Below are positions 36,652 to 46,222 of a stretch of 64,000 nucleotides of DNA, in pieces. The DNA is from Cellulomonas sp. PhB143. GTDB lineage: Bacteria; Actinomycetota; Actinomycetes; Actinomycetales; Cellulomonadaceae. Each line of letters begins with the position of its first letter. The stretch's first letter is position 1. The translations under genes were made by a program, and so were the position numbers. The stretch covers positions 278,969 to 342,968 of the forward strand of contig NZ_RKIJ01000013.1 of assembly GCF_003752595.1 (NCBI RefSeq). The letters run 5' to 3'. The notes under the pieces were generated by a model that saw nothing but the letters and a program-made list of their open reading frames with translations, was not told where the DNA came from and did no database searches.

Positions 36652-37874
36652 CCGAGCACCTCCGGCTCGGCGCGCCGGCGCAGGCCGAGCCGGCCCCGCA
36701 GCGTCGGGTCGGCCCGCACGCCCGCGGACGCGTCGGACGCCGCGAGGACGGTCTCGTAGACCGCGACGACCTCGGCGGTGACGGTCGACCAGTCGAACCG
36801 CCGCACGAAGCGCGAGGCCTGCTCGACGTAGCGGTCCCGGGCCGCGCGGTCGCCCAGGGTGGCCAGCACGGCCCGGGCGAGGTCGTCGCCGTCACCGACC
36901 TCGAAGAGGGCGCCCGCGGCGCCGTCGTCCAGCACCCGGCGGAAGGCACCGAGGTTGCTGGCCACGACGCACGCGCCGGCGCTCATCGCCTCGACGAGCA
37001 CGATCCCGAAGCTCTCGCCGCCCGTCTGCGGGGCGACGTACAGGTCCACGGAGGAGAGCAGGCTGGCCTTCTCCTCGTCGGTGATCGACCCGAGGAACTC
37101 CACGGACCCGGCGTGCGGGCCCAGCGCCTCGATCGCGGCGTCCCGACCGGCGTCGCCGCGCCCGGCGACCAGGAAGCGCGCGCCCGGCACCTGGGCGAGG
37201 ACCTGGCCGACCGCCGCCGTGAGGACCGGCAGGCCCTTGCGGGGCTCGTCGAGGCGCCCGAGGAACGCGACGGTCGGTGCCTGCGGCGTGCCCGTCCAGC
37301 GCGGGTCGGGCAGCGCCCGGGCGAAGGTGTCCACGTACACGCCGTTGGGGATGACGACGGCGTCCCCGCCCAGGTGGTCGACGACGGTGCGCCGCGCGTC
37401 CTCCGAGACGGCGATCCGCCCGTCGATCTTCTCCAGGCTCGAGCGCACGAGCGGCAGCGCCGCCTGCAGGGCGCGCGAGCGCACGAGCGCGCTGTGGCAG
37501 GTGACGACGACGGGCGTCGACGTGGCCCACAGCGCGAGGATGCTCAGGCTCGGGGTGACGGGCTCGTGCAGGTGGATGAGGTCGAAGTCGCCCGTCTCGA
37601 GCCAGCGGCGCACGCGCGAGGCGACGCGCGGCCCGAAGGTCAGCCGCGCGACCGAGCCGTTGTAGCGCACCGGGATCGCGCCGGGCACGGTGGTGAACCA
37701 GTCCGGCAGGTCCGCGCCGTCGTCCGCCGGGGCGAGCACGGAGACCTCGTGCCCCTCGGCGATCAGCGCCTCCGCGAGGTCGCGGACGTGGAACTGCACG
37801 CCGCCCGGGACGTCGAACGAGTACGGGCACACGATGCCGACCCGCAGGCGCCCGCGCCGTCGACCCACCCTCAT
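36648..37874 (-). CDS. pimA: Phosphatidylinositol alpha-mannosyltransferase
   Basis: 408-residue GT4 GT-B glycosyltransferase that adds the first mannose from GDP-mannose to phosphatidylinositol. VGIVCPYSFDVPGGVQFHVRDLAE at the N-terminus, IHLHEPVTPS, VVIPNGVYVDTF, GRLDEPRKGLPVL, and the nucleotide site APQTGGESFGIVLVEAMSAG with the E-x7-E pattern. Start at ATG 37874, overlapping the patA stop. Acts at the inner leaflet of the membrane. Confidence 0.95.
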   Translation of the reverse strand: MRVGRRRGRLRVGIVCPYSFDVPGGVQFHVRDLAEALIAEGHEVSVLAPADDGADLPDWFTTVPGAIPVRYNGSVARLTFGPRVASRVRRWLETGDFDLIHLHEPVTPSLSILALWATSTPVVVTCHSALVRSRALQAALPLVRSSLEKIDGRIAVSEDARRTVVDHLGGDAVVIPNGVYVDTFARALPDPRWTGTPQAPTVAFLGRLDEPRKGLPVLTAAVGQVLAQVPGARFLVAGRGDAGRDAAIEALGPHAGSVEFLGSITDEEKASLLSSVDLYVAPQTGGESFGIVLVEAMSAGACVVASNLGAFRRVLDDGAAGALFEVGDGDDLARAVLATLGDRAARDRYVEQASRFVRRFDWSTVTAEVVAVYETVLAASDASAGVRADPTLRGRLGLRRRAEPEVLG

Positions 37875-38830
37875 GCGGCGGCCTCCGCGACGCCGGCGCG
37901 GACCGCGGCGTCCCGGCGCGGGTCGAGGTCCGCGACGAACACGCGCTGCAGCATGTGCCAGTCCTGCGGGTGCTCGCGCAGCGGCCCCTCGTAGGCCCGC
38001 ACCCACGCCTGGGTCACGGCCGTCGCCTGCTCCCGGCGCGGCAGCGTGCGGTCGACCTCGATCTCGTCGGAGATCTCGACGACCAGGCCCCACGGCGAGC
38101 CGGCCGCGCGGCGCCGCGCGCCGCGCAGGCGCTCGTAGTAGATGTTCGCGACGAACAGCGGGGCGCCCGCCACCGCGAGCGCCGCCGGGCCGGCGGCCAC
38201 GCGGGCGCGCTCGCCGAAGAGGTCGACCTCGATGCCGCTCGCGCCCAGGTCGCGGTCGGCGAGCAGGGGCAGGATGTGCCCCGGCTGCCGGCTGGCCCGC
38301 AGGAGCGAGCGGAAGACGTCGTCGTCCCCCAGCGCGAGGATCTCGATGCCGATCGAGCTCCGGAAGCGCAGGAACTCCGCGAACAGCTCGGGGGGCTCGA
38401 GGCGCTCCGCGACCGTCAGCACGGGGCTCAGGTGCGGGTTGGCCCAGGCGCCCGCGAGGTCCCAGTTGCCCTGGTGCCCGAGCGCGAGCACGGGCGAGCG
38501 GCCCGCCGCGATGTGGGCGCGCAGCGCCTCGCCGTTGCTGAGCCGCACCCGGGCCGCGATCTGCTCGGGCGTGAACGCGGGCAGCGTGAAGGCCTCGCGG
38601 TAGTAGCGCATGTACGAGCGCATCCCCGCCCGGCTCAGCCGGCGCAGCGCCCGGTCCGACAGCTCGGGGCGCACGCGCCCGAGGTTCGCCTCCAGGCGTC
38701 GCACCCCCGCGCCGTGGCGCAACCAGGCCACGTCCGCCACCGTGCCGAAGACCGCGCGCAGCAGCGGCTGCGGGACCCGGTGGGCGTGCTTCCAGGCGAA
38801 GGTGAACAACGCGCCGGTGTCGACGCTCAT
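37871..38830 (-). CDS. patA: Phosphatidylinositol mannoside acyltransferase
   Basis: 319-residue LpxL/HtrB-family acyltransferase. The HX4D/E-type motif is ALGHQGNWDLAGAWA, followed by LPLLADRDLGASGIEVDLFGERA. Adds a fatty acid to the mannose of PIM1/PIM2. ATG at 38830 overlaps the pgsA stop (ATGA), and its own stop overlaps pimA. Assignment rests on family motif plus its place between pgsA and pimA. Confidence 0.93.
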   Translation of the reverse strand: MSVDTGALFTFAWKHAHRVPQPLLRAVFGTVADVAWLRHGAGVRRLEANLGRVRPELSDRALRRLSRAGMRSYMRYYREAFTLPAFTPEQIAARVRLSNGEALRAHIAAGRSPVLALGHQGNWDLAGAWANPHLSPVLTVAERLEPPELFAEFLRFRSSIGIEILALGDDDVFRSLLRASRQPGHILPLLADRDLGASGIEVDLFGERARVAAGPAALAVAGAPLFVANIYYERLRGARRRAAGSPWGLVVEISDEIEVDRTLPRREQATAVTQAWVRAYEGPLREHPQDWHMLQRVFVADLDPRRDAAVRAGVAEAAA

Positions 38831-39474
38831 CCGGCGACGCCTCCGGGGCCGGCGGCCCTGTCGTCCATGGCGTCGATCTGCCGGCGCACCGTGAGCATCC
38901 GCTGGACCACGGTCACGAGGCTCGCGACGGCGAGCAGGCCCAGCACGACGACGAGCAGGCCCGACCAGACGCCGAGGCCGACGAGGCCCGCGGCCACGAG
39001 GGTCAGGACGAGCCGGTCCGCGCGGCCGGCGATGCCGTTGGACGCCGTCAGGCCGAGGCTCTCCGCCTTCGCCCGGGCGTAGGGCACGACGCCGCCGAGC
39101 ACCAGGCAGGCGAGGGCGAACGCGACGCCCCAGGCGGCCCAGGCGCCGTCCTGCGTCCACAGGTAGAGCAGCACGCCGGCGAACACCGCGCCGTCCGCGA
39201 CGCGGTCGAGGGTCGAGTCGAGGAACCCGCCCCACGGCCCGCTCGTGCCGCGCTGGCGCGCCATGTTCCCGTCCAGCACGTCCGAGAACGCGAAGACCAT
39301 GATCGCCATGGTCCCCCAGAACAGGTGGCCGGTCGGGAAGAGCCACAGGGCGCTGACCACGACGCCGAGGGTGCCGGTGATCGTCACCGCGTCCGGGCTG
39401 ACGCCCAGGCGCAGCAGGGCGGCGCCCAGCGGGGTGAACAGCCAGGTGAAGAAGGCGCGCAGGCGGCCGAACAT
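38827..39474 (-). CDS. pgsA: Phosphatidylinositol phosphate synthase
   Basis: 215-residue CDP-alcohol phosphotransferase with about six spans. The DG-x2-AR-x8-G-x3-D-x3-D motif is complete (DGNMAR near residue 70, then FLDSTLD). Makes phosphatidylinositol phosphate from CDP-diacylglycerol and inositol phosphate, feeding PatA and PimA. The C-terminus is charged. Start overlaps the HIT gene stop by one base. Confidence 0.93.
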   Translation of the reverse strand: MFGRLRAFFTWLFTPLGAALLRLGVSPDAVTITGTLGVVVSALWLFPTGHLFWGTMAIMVFAFSDVLDGNMARQRGTSGPWGGFLDSTLDRVADGAVFAGVLLYLWTQDGAWAAWGVAFALACLVLGGVVPYARAKAESLGLTASNGIAGRADRLVLTLVAAGLVGLGVWSGLLVVVLGLLAVASLVTVVQRMLTVRRQIDAMDDRAAGPGGVAG

Positions 39475-40106
39475 CAGGCGTCCCCCCGCTCGGCAGGCCC
39501 GGCAGGCTCGGCAGGCTCGGCAGGCCATGCGGCGGCGAGCCGGGCGCGCGTGTCGGCGAGCAGCTGCGGCACCGCCTTCGTCTGTCCGACGACGGGCAGG
39601 AAGTTCGCGTCGCCGAGCCAGCGCGGCACCACGTGCTGGTGCAGGTGGGCCGCGATCCCGGCGCCCGCGACCTCGCCCTGGTTCATGCCGAGGTTGAAGC
39701 CCGCGGGCCCCGAGACCTCCCGCACCACGCGCATCGCGGTCTGGGTGAGCCGGGCGAGCTCGTGGGTCTCCGCCGCGGTCAGGTCCGTGTAGTCGGCCAC
39801 GTGCCGGTAGGGGCAGACCAGCAGGTGCCCCGGGTTGTACGGGTAGAGGTTGAGCACCACGAAGCAGGTCGTCCCGCGCGCGACCACGAGGCCGTCCTCG
39901 TCGTCGCGCGCCGGGATCCGGCAGAACGGGCACTCGCCCGCCGTCGCGTCGGCAGGCTTGTCCTGCCCGCCGATGTACACCATGCGGTGCGGCGTCCACA
40001 GGCGCTGGACCGCGTCCTCGGCCGGCGGGAAGTCCGTCGCGGCGTCGACCCGCACATCCTCCTGCGGCGCAGCGCCCTCCTGCGGCACGGGGCTCTCGTG
40101 CGTCAT
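39474..40106 (-). CDS. HIT domain protein
   Basis: 210 residues. Histidine triad HLHQHVVPRW, with a zinc-type CPFCRIP near residue 65 and NLYPYNPGHLLVCPYRHVADYTDL. Probable nucleotide hydrolase or phosphorylase (AP4A-type). The C-terminus consists of PAEPAEPAGPAE encoded by a GGCAGGCTC-type tandem repeat. ATG at 40106, four bases after the thrS stop, so co-transcribed with thrS and the PIM genes. Confidence 0.9.
   Translation of the reverse strand: MTHESPVPQEGAAPQEDVRVDAATDFPPAEDAVQRLWTPHRMVYIGGQDKPADATAGECPFCRIPARDDEDGLVVARGTTCFVVLNLYPYNPGHLLVCPYRHVADYTDLTAAETHELARLTQTAMRVVREVSGPAGFNLGMNQGEVAGAGIAAHLHQHVVPRWLGDANFLPVVGQTKAVPQLLADTRARLAAAWPAEPAEPAGPAERGDA
39491..39527. repeat. Tandem GGCAGGCTC repeat in the HIT gene
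   Basis: About four near-perfect 9-bp units, encoding the Pro-Ala-Glu repeats at the C-terminus of the HIT protein. Confidence 0.75.
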
Positions 40107-40110
40107 GCGA

Positions 40111-42144
40111 TCAGACCTGCACCCGGTCGCGGACGGCGGCGACGATCCGCTCGACGGCCTCGGCCACGGGTACCCCGTTGTCCTGGTGCCCGTCGCGGTA
40201 GCGGAACGAGACGGCACCGGCCTCGGCGTCCTCGCCGCCGGCGATGAGCACGAAGGGGACCTTCTGGGTGCTCGCCGTGCGGATCTTCTTGCCGAACCGG
40301 TCGTCGGAGACGTCGACCTCCGCGCGGATCCCCTGCGCCCGCAGCTGCGCCACGACGTCGTGAAGGTAGTCGTTGAACGGCTCCGCCACGGGGACCGCCA
40401 CGACCTGCACCGGGGCGAGCCAGGCGGGGAAGGCGCCCGCGTAGTGCTCGAGGAGGACGGCGAAGAACCGCTCGATCGACCCGAACAGCGCGCGGTGGAT
40501 CATCACGGGGCGCTGGCGCGAGCCGTCGGCCGCCGTGTACTCGAGGCCGAACTTCTCGGGCAGGTTGAAGTCGAGCTGGATGGTCGACATCTGCCAGGTG
40601 CGGCCGATGGCGTCGCGGGCCTGGACGGAGATCTTGGGGCCGTAGAACGCCGCGCCGCCCTCGTCCGGGACGAGGTCGAGGCCCGAGGCGCGGGCGACCT
40701 CGGCGAGCGTCGCGGTGGCCTCCTCCCACACCTCGTCGGAACCGACGGACTTCTCCGGGTCGCGGGTCGAGAGCTCGAGGTAGAAGTCGTCGAGCCCGTA
40801 GTCCTTGAGCAGGTCGAGGACGAAGGTGAGCGTGGTGCTCAGCTCGTCCTTCATCTGCGCACGGGTGCAGTAGATGTGCGCGTCGTCCTGGGTGAACCCG
40901 CGGGCCCGGGTGAGGCCGTGGATCACGCCGGACTTCTCGTACCGGTACACGGTCCCGAACTCGAACAGCCGCAGCGGCAGCTCGCGGTAGGAGCGCCCGC
41001 GGGCGTCGAAGATCAGGTTGTGCATCGGGCAGTTCATCGGCTTGAGGTAGTAGTCCTGCCCCTGGCGGGTGACGTTGCCCTCGTCGTCGACGACGGCGTC
41101 CAGGTGCATGGGCGGGTACATCCCGTCCGCGTACCAGTCCAGGTGGCCGGAGACCTGGTAGAGCCGCTCCTTCGTGATGTGCGGCGTGCTGACGAACGAG
41201 TAGCCGCCCTCGATGTGCTTGCGCCGCGAGTAGTCCTCCATCTCGGTGCGGATGATGCCGCCCTTGGGGTGGAAGACGGCGAGCCCCGAACCCATCTCGT
41301 CGGGGAACGAGAACAGGTCCAGCTCGGTGCCGAGCCGGCGGTGGTCACGCCGCTCGGCCTCGGCCAGCCGGTCGAGGTGGGCGCGCATCGCGTCCTTGGT
41401 CGGCCAGGCGGTCCCGTAGACACGCTGCAGCTGCGGGTTCTTCTCGCTGCCGCGCCAGTACGCGGCGGCGCTGCGGGTCAGGGCGAAGCCGTTGCCGATG
41501 AGCCGCGTGCTGGGCAGGTGCGGCCCGCGGCACAGGTCCTTCCAGACGACGGTCTCGGTCTCGCGGCCGGCACCGCGCACGTTGTCGTAGATCGTCAGCT
41601 CGCCGGCGCCGACCTCGACCGAGACGCCGGCGTCCTGGTCGCTCGCGCTCGCCGAGCCGCCCTTGAGGCCGACGAGCTCGAGCTTGTAGGGCTCGTCGGC
41701 CAGCTCCGCACGCGCCTCGTCCTCGGTGACGACGCGGCGCACGAAGGTCTGGCCCTCCTTGACGATGCGCGTCATCGCCTTCTCGAGCGCCTTGAGGTCG
41801 TCCGGGGTGAACGGGGTCTCGACGTCGAAGTCGTAGTAGAAGCCGTCCGTGATCGGCGGCCCGATGCCGAGCCTGGCCTCGGGGTTGACCTGCTGCACGG
41901 CCTGGGCGAGCACGTGCGCGGCCGAGTGGCGCAGGATGTCGAGCCCGTCGGGCGAGCCGATCTCCACCGCCTCGACGACCGAGCCCGGGGCGATCGGGGC
42001 GGACAGGTCGCGCAGCGCGCCGTCGACCCGCGCGGCGACGACCTCGCGCCGCGAGCCGAACAGGTCGGTGCCCGTCGTCCCCGTGCCCACCGTGACCTGC
42101 TCGCCGTCGACGGTGATGGACAGGGGGGGTGCGGCGTCGGACAC
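40111..42144 (-). CDS. thrS: Threonyl-tRNA synthetase
   Basis: 677 residues: TGS-like N-terminus, second additional domain with the SAD editing motifs ([13 protein letters not shown]), class II core with zinc ligands in [23 protein letters not shown] and [13 protein letters not shown], and an anticodon-binding C-terminus. Charges tRNA-Thr. GTG start with AGGAG nine bases upstream. First gene of a unit running through HIT, pgsA, patA, pimA and the LemA-like gene. Confidence 0.97.
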   Translation of the reverse strand: MSDAAPPLSITVDGEQVTVGTGTTGTDLFGSRREVVAARVDGALRDLSAPIAPGSVVEAVEIGSPDGLDILRHSAAHVLAQAVQQVNPEARLGIGPPITDGFYYDFDVETPFTPDDLKALEKAMTRIVKEGQTFVRRVVTEDEARAELADEPYKLELVGLKGGSASASDQDAGVSVEVGAGELTIYDNVRGAGRETETVVWKDLCRGPHLPSTRLIGNGFALTRSAAAYWRGSEKNPQLQRVYGTAWPTKDAMRAHLDRLAEAERRDHRRLGTELDLFSFPDEMGSGLAVFHPKGGIIRTEMEDYSRRKHIEGGYSFVSTPHITKERLYQVSGHLDWYADGMYPPMHLDAVVDDEGNVTRQGQDYYLKPMNCPMHNLIFDARGRSYRELPLRLFEFGTVYRYEKSGVIHGLTRARGFTQDDAHIYCTRAQMKDELSTTLTFVLDLLKDYGLDDFYLELSTRDPEKSVGSDEVWEEATATLAEVARASGLDLVPDEGGAAFYGPKISVQARDAIGRTWQMSTIQLDFNLPEKFGLEYTAADGSRQRPVMIHRALFGSIERFFAVLLEHYAGAFPAWLAPVQVVAVPVAEPFNDYLHDVVAQLRAQGIRAEVDVSDDRFGKKIRTASTQKVPFVLIAGGEDAEAGAVSFRYRDGHQDNGVPVAEAVERIVAAVRDRVQV

Positions 42145-42165
42145 GGAGCTTCTCCTCGGGCAGTG

Positions 42166-42198
42166 GTCAGGGCACCGCCGGACCGGCGGTGCCCTGAC
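42166..42198 (-). other. 33-base near-perfect palindrome in the thrS leader
   Basis: Arms GTCAGGGCACCGCCGG and its exact complement around a single base. It starts 22 bases upstream of the thrS GTG and sits directly after a possible -10 (TACGAT at 42205-42200), so the message may begin at the stem. It may also terminate transcripts from the DoxX gene. No T-box core is seen. Confidence 0.6.
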
Positions 42199-42199
42199 G

Positions 42200-42205
42200 A
42201 TCGTA
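42200..42205 (-). promoter_or_regulatory. Candidate -10 for thrS
   Basis: TACGAT on the minus strand immediately before the palindrome; -35 poor (TCTGGC at an 18-base spacing). Confidence 0.35.
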
Positions 42206-42262
42206 CCGACTGACGCCTGCGGGGCCAGAACGGCTGCCGGTCGGCAGTCGGTCGGCTGCCGG

Positions 42263-42688
42263 TCAGCCGTCGGTCGAGGTGCCGGCCCGTCCGCCCGGGG
42301 TGTCCAGGACGGCGAACAGGAGGCCGCCGAGCATCGTGAGGTTCTTGAGGAACTGGGTCCGCTGCGCCTTGCGCGCGCCCTCCTCCTCGATGCTCCAGTA
42401 GGCGTGGCCGGCGAGCGTCGTCGGGACGAGCGACGCCGCGAGCGCGAGCGCGGACAGGCGCGGCAGCCGCCCGATCGCGAGCAGCGAGCCCGCGACGACC
42501 TGGGTGGCGGCGTTGGCGCGCACGAGCAGCTCGTCGTCCGCGGGCAGCGGGACGACCTTGCGGATCGCCGCGAGCGTGTCGGCGGCGACGTCGGGCCGCC
42601 CGCCCGGCTGCCGCAGCGCGTCGGCGCCCATCACCACGTAGGTGGAGGCGGTCAGGGCGCGGGCGGCGAGGCGTACGGGGTTGGGCAT
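42263..42688 (-). CDS. DoxX family membrane protein
   Basis: 141 residues with about four hydrophobic segments; begins [29 protein letters not shown] and contains [26 protein letters not shown], as in small DoxX proteins. In some species DoxX works in redox balance with mycothiol; the role here is unknown. ATG at 42688 with GGGAGAG upstream. It follows the MFS gene on the same strand after 128 bases. Confidence 0.85.
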   Translation of the reverse strand: MPNPVRLAARALTASTYVVMGADALRQPGGRPDVAADTLAAIRKVVPLPADDELLVRANAATQVVAGSLLAIGRLPRLSALALAASLVPTTLAGHAYWSIEEEGARKAQRTQFLKNLTMLGGLLFAVLDTPGGRAGTSTDG

Positions 42689-42816
42689 GGGGCTCTCCCT
42701 CGGTCGATGGGGTCCCGCGGCGCCGGTCGCCGGCGGCGGGACGCAGGTCGTGGCGCCACCGGTCGGCGCCCCGAAGATCGTAACGACGTCCGGCCCGGTG
42801 CCGGGGACCGCGACAC

Positions 42817-44367
42817 TCAGCGCCCGTCGTCCTGCGTGCCCCGCGTGCCCTGCGTGGCCTCGTCGTCCTGATCGTCCTGGGCGTCCTGGGCGGTGAGCGG
42901 GGTGGCGATGTCCTCGAGCGATTTCCGCTCGGCACCGACCCCGAGGAAGATCGCCACGACGCCGCCCGCGACCATGAGCCCGGCGCCGATGTAGTACCCG
43001 ACCGCGATGCCGCCGATGTCGCCCGCGGACTCGGCCGACTCGATGAGCCGGCCGAACAGCAACGGACCGGTGATGCCGCCGACCGCGGTGCCCACGGCGT
43101 AGAAGAGCGCGATGCACAGCGCGCGCGTCTCCATCGGGAAGACCTCGCTCGCCGTCAGGTACGCCGAGCTCGCGCCGGCCGAGGCGAAGAAGAACACGAC
43201 CATGCCGAACGCGGTCAGGCTCAGCGCGGTCAGGCTGTCGAGCCGCAGGCCGGCGACGGCGAGGAGCACCCCGGAGACGATGTACGTGCCCGAGATCATC
43301 CGCACGCGACCGACCTTGTCGAACAGCGGGCCGAGCGCGAGCGCCCCGACGAAGTTGCTCAGCGCGAAGGCCGCGAGGTAGGCGCCGGTCTGGTCGACGT
43401 CGAGGAACGTCTGCAGGGTGTCGCCGTAGGTGAAGAAGAACGCGTTGTACAAGAACGCCTGGCCGACGAACAGGAAGAGGCACAGGACCGTGCGCCGCGG
43501 GTAGTCGCGCAGCACCGTCCGGGCGATCCGCGCCAGCCCGACCGTGTGGCGCTGCTTGACGGTGATCGTCGTCTCGACCGGCTCGAGCTCGCTGCCGGTC
43601 TCGCGCGCGACGGTGTCCTCCACCGAGCGGACGATCGTCTCGCTCTCCTCCTGGCGGCCGTGGATGAACAGCCAGCGTGGGCTCTCGGGCACGTGCCTGC
43701 GCACGAAGAGCACGGCGAGCCCGAGGGCCGCGCCGAGGCCGAAGCACAGCCGCCACCCCAGGCCGGCCGGGACCAGGGCCGGGTCGAGCAGCGGGATGGT
43801 CACGAGCGCCCCGGCCGCGGCGCCCAGCCAGTACGAGCCGTTGATGGTGATGTCGATGCGGCCGCGGTACCTCGCCGGGATGAGCTCGTCCACCGCGGAG
43901 TTCACCGCCGCGTACTCGCCCCCGATGCCGAGACCGGTGACGAACCGCATGGCGAAGTAGTACAGCGGGTTCATCGAGAACGCGGTGAGCACCGTGCCCA
44001 GGAGATAGGTGAGCAGGGTGATGATGAACAGCCGCTTGCGACCGAACCGGTCCGTGAGCTGGCCGAACACCAGCGCGCCGAGGCACGAGCCCGTGACGTA
44101 CACCGCGCCGGCGACGCCGATCTGGGAGCTCGTCAGGCCCAGGCCGTCGGAGGACTTGAGGACCTCGGACAGGTTGCCGACGATCGTCACCTCGAGGCCG
44201 TCGAGGACCCACACGGTCCCGAGGCCGATGACGATCATCCAGTGCCAGCGCGCCCACGGCAGACGGTCCATCCGCGCCGGGATGTCCGTGGTGATGGTGC
44301 CCAGCCCGTCCCCCGGCTCCTTCCGCGCGCGGCCGTCGTCGGTCCCTCGTCTCGTCGTCGTCGACAT
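42817..44367 (-). CDS. MFS transporter, sugar/organic acid porter type
   Basis: 516 residues, 12 spans. FGQLTDRFGRKRLF after span 2 is the MFS signature (G-x3-D-R/K-x-G-R-R/K), and PESPRWLFIHGRQEE at the central loop is typical of the sugar porter/metabolite symporter group. C-terminal tail consists of Asp/Gln-rich repeats (AQDAQDDQDDEATQGTRGTQDD). Substrate unknown. The ATG follows TAGAAC-N6, so it may be leaderless. The gene is near the allantoin genes but on a separate transcript. Confidence 0.9.
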   Translation of the reverse strand: MSTTTRRGTDDGRARKEPGDGLGTITTDIPARMDRLPWARWHWMIVIGLGTVWVLDGLEVTIVGNLSEVLKSSDGLGLTSSQIGVAGAVYVTGSCLGALVFGQLTDRFGRKRLFIITLLTYLLGTVLTAFSMNPLYYFAMRFVTGLGIGGEYAAVNSAVDELIPARYRGRIDITINGSYWLGAAAGALVTIPLLDPALVPAGLGWRLCFGLGAALGLAVLFVRRHVPESPRWLFIHGRQEESETIVRSVEDTVARETGSELEPVETTITVKQRHTVGLARIARTVLRDYPRRTVLCLFLFVGQAFLYNAFFFTYGDTLQTFLDVDQTGAYLAAFALSNFVGALALGPLFDKVGRVRMISGTYIVSGVLLAVAGLRLDSLTALSLTAFGMVVFFFASAGASSAYLTASEVFPMETRALCIALFYAVGTAVGGITGPLLFGRLIESAESAGDIGGIAVGYYIGAGLMVAGGVVAIFLGVGAERKSLEDIATPLTAQDAQDDQDDEATQGTRGTQDDGR

Positions 44368-44373
44368 GGGTCG

Positions 44374-44379
44374 GTTCTA
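44374..44379 (-). promoter_or_regulatory. Leaderless -10-like box for the MFS gene
   Basis: TAGAAC, six bases (CGACCC), then ATG at 44367. Confidence 0.45.
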
Positions 44380-44482
44380 GCCCCCGGGGGCAGCGCCCGC
44401 ACGCCGGGCGCCCGGAGCCGGTGCAGGTACCGTCGGACGGACGCGCCGCACCCACGGCGCGGACCCTGACGAGAGGCCGACC

Positions 44483-44818
44483 GTGACCGAGCCCGACCGG
44501 ACCCGCCGCAACTTCCAGATCGAGCTGCCGCCCGAGTGCGAGGCCGGCGTGCCGGCCGACTTCGCGTCGCTGTGGCACACGCCGTCGTCGTTCGTCATCG
44601 ACTTCGTCGCGATGAAGTCCCCGCCGTCGCTGAAGAACGACCCGGACACGGGCGAGGGCGTGATGACGACGCCGGTGAAGGTCGTCTCGCGCGTGCGTAT
44701 CCCGCCCGACCAGGTGTTCGAGCTCGCCAGCGCCCTGACCAAGCAGCTCGACGCGTGGGAGAAGGAGCGGGCCCGGGCCCGCCCGACCGGTCAGGACCGG
44801 CCGGACGCGGCGGGCTGA
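44483..44818 (+). CDS. DUF3467 domain protein
   Basis: 111 residues, no membrane segment. FQIELPPECEAGVPADFASLWHTPSSFVIDFVA and RVRIPPDQVFELASALTKQL match the DUF3467 pattern of short beta-rich proteins. Function unknown. GTG start with GAGAGG about seven bases upstream. Convergent with allB, with a 24-base gap. Confidence 0.88.
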   Translation: MTEPDRTRRNFQIELPPECEAGVPADFASLWHTPSSFVIDFVAMKSPPSLKNDPDTGEGVMTTPVKVVSRVRIPPDQVFELASALTKQLDAWEKERARARPTGQDRPDAAG

Positions 44819-44842
44819 CCGTCCGGGCGGGCCGGGCGCCGC

Positions 44843-46222
44843 TCAGCCGGCGCGGGTGATCAGCCGGCCGGTCGGGCGCTGGAGGTCGATCTGCTCGCCG
44901 CGCAGGTACGTCGCGCGCACCCGCCCGGTCAGCCCCTTGCCGTCGTACGGCGAGACGGGGTTCTTGTGGTGCAGCTCGGCGACGTGCGCCTCGTAGGTGT
45001 CCTCGGGGCCGAAGACGGCGAGGTCGGCGTCGTTCCCGACGGCGATGCTCCCCTTGCGCGGCACGCGCGCCATCGCCGCGGGGCGTGAGGACATCCAGGC
45101 CACGACGGTCTCGAGGTCGACGCCTCGGCTGCGCGCCTCGGTCCACACGAGCGAGAGCCCGAGCTGGAGCGAGGAGACCCCACCCCACGCGACGCCGAAG
45201 TCGCCGCCCTCGGGCTGCTTGAGGTCCACGGTCGCGGGCGAGTGGTCCGAGACGACGCAGTCGATCGTGCCGTCCTGCAGCGCCGCCCAGAGCGCGTCGC
45301 GGTTGCCCGCCTCCCGGATCGGCGGGCAGCACTTGTAGGCCGTCGCACCGTCCGGCACGTCCTCCGCGACCAGGGTCAGGTAGTGCGGGCACGTCTCGAC
45401 GGTCAGCCGCACCCCCTCCGCGCGCGCCGCCGCGATCTCCGGCAGGGCGTCCGACGACGACAGGTGCAGGATGTGCGCCCGCGCGCCCGTGCGGCGGGCC
45501 GCCTCGATCACGGCGCGGATCGCCCGGTTCTCGGCGTCGCGGGGACGCGAGGCGAGGAAGTCGGCGTATGCGGCGCCGTGCGGCTGCGGCGCCGCGTCGA
45601 TCGTCTCGGCGTCCTCGGCGTGCACGATCAGCAGGGAGTCGAGGCCCGCGAGGATGTCCATGTCCCGCTCCATCTCGGGCGGATCGAGCGGGGGGAACTC
45701 GTCGACGCCCGAGGGCAGCAGGAAGCACTTGAAGCCGAAGACCCCGGCCTCGTGCAGCGGCGTCAGGTCGCCGTCGTTCCCCGGCACCGCACCGCCCCAG
45801 AAGCCGACGTCGACGAACGCCTGCGGCCCGGCCACGGCGCGCTTGGTCTCCAGCGCGTCGACCGTGACGGTCGGCGGGATGCTGTTCAGCGGCATGTCGA
45901 GGATGGTCGTGACGCCGCCCGCCGCGGCGGCGCGCGTCGCCGACGCGAAGCCCTCCCACTCGGTGCGCCCCGGCTCGTTGACGTGCACGTGGGTGTCGAC
46001 GAGCCCGGGCAGCAGGACCTCGTCCGCCCCCAGCTCGACGACGCGCCGCCCCCGCAGCCCCGCGCCGAGCGGTTCCACGGCGGCGATCGCGCCGTCGCGC
46101 ACGCCGACCTCGGCGGGGGCGAGCCCCGCGGCGGTCAGCACGCGCGCACCGCGCAGGACGAGGTCGAACGCGTCCGGTCCGTCGGTGGCGGTCGGTCGGG
46201 GGGTCAGGTCGTCGGTGCTCAC
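44843..46222 (-). CDS. allB: Allantoinase
   Basis: 459-residue amidohydrolase opening allantoin to allantoate. Metal ligands: [15 protein letters not shown] (HxH), carbamylated Lys in [22 protein letters not shown] and SDHSP. The order and spacing match the dihydroorotase/allantoinase group, and AllB is favoured by MPLNSIPPT and the neighbours. GTG at 46222 overlaps the glycerate kinase stop (GTGA). Last gene of the hyi operon. Confidence 0.92.
   Translation of the reverse strand: MSTDDLTPRPTATDGPDAFDLVLRGARVLTAAGLAPAEVGVRDGAIAAVEPLGAGLRGRRVVELGADEVLLPGLVDTHVHVNEPGRTEWEGFASATRAAAAGGVTTILDMPLNSIPPTVTVDALETKRAVAGPQAFVDVGFWGGAVPGNDGDLTPLHEAGVFGFKCFLLPSGVDEFPPLDPPEMERDMDILAGLDSLLIVHAEDAETIDAAPQPHGAAYADFLASRPRDAENRAIRAVIEAARRTGARAHILHLSSSDALPEIAAARAEGVRLTVETCPHYLTLVAEDVPDGATAYKCCPPIREAGNRDALWAALQDGTIDCVVSDHSPATVDLKQPEGGDFGVAWGGVSSLQLGLSLVWTEARSRGVDLETVVAWMSSRPAAMARVPRKGSIAVGNDADLAVFGPEDTYEAHVAELHHKNPVSPYDGKGLTGRVRATYLRGEQIDLQRPTGRLITRAG

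Noticed and set aside
39491..39527. CRISPR-like repeat in the HIT gene
   Set aside because: Units are 9 bp, in frame, without spacers; it is a coding tandem repeat.
42145..42262. T-box leader for thrS
   Set aside because: The conserved T-box core and specifier loop are not visible; only a simple palindrome is present.
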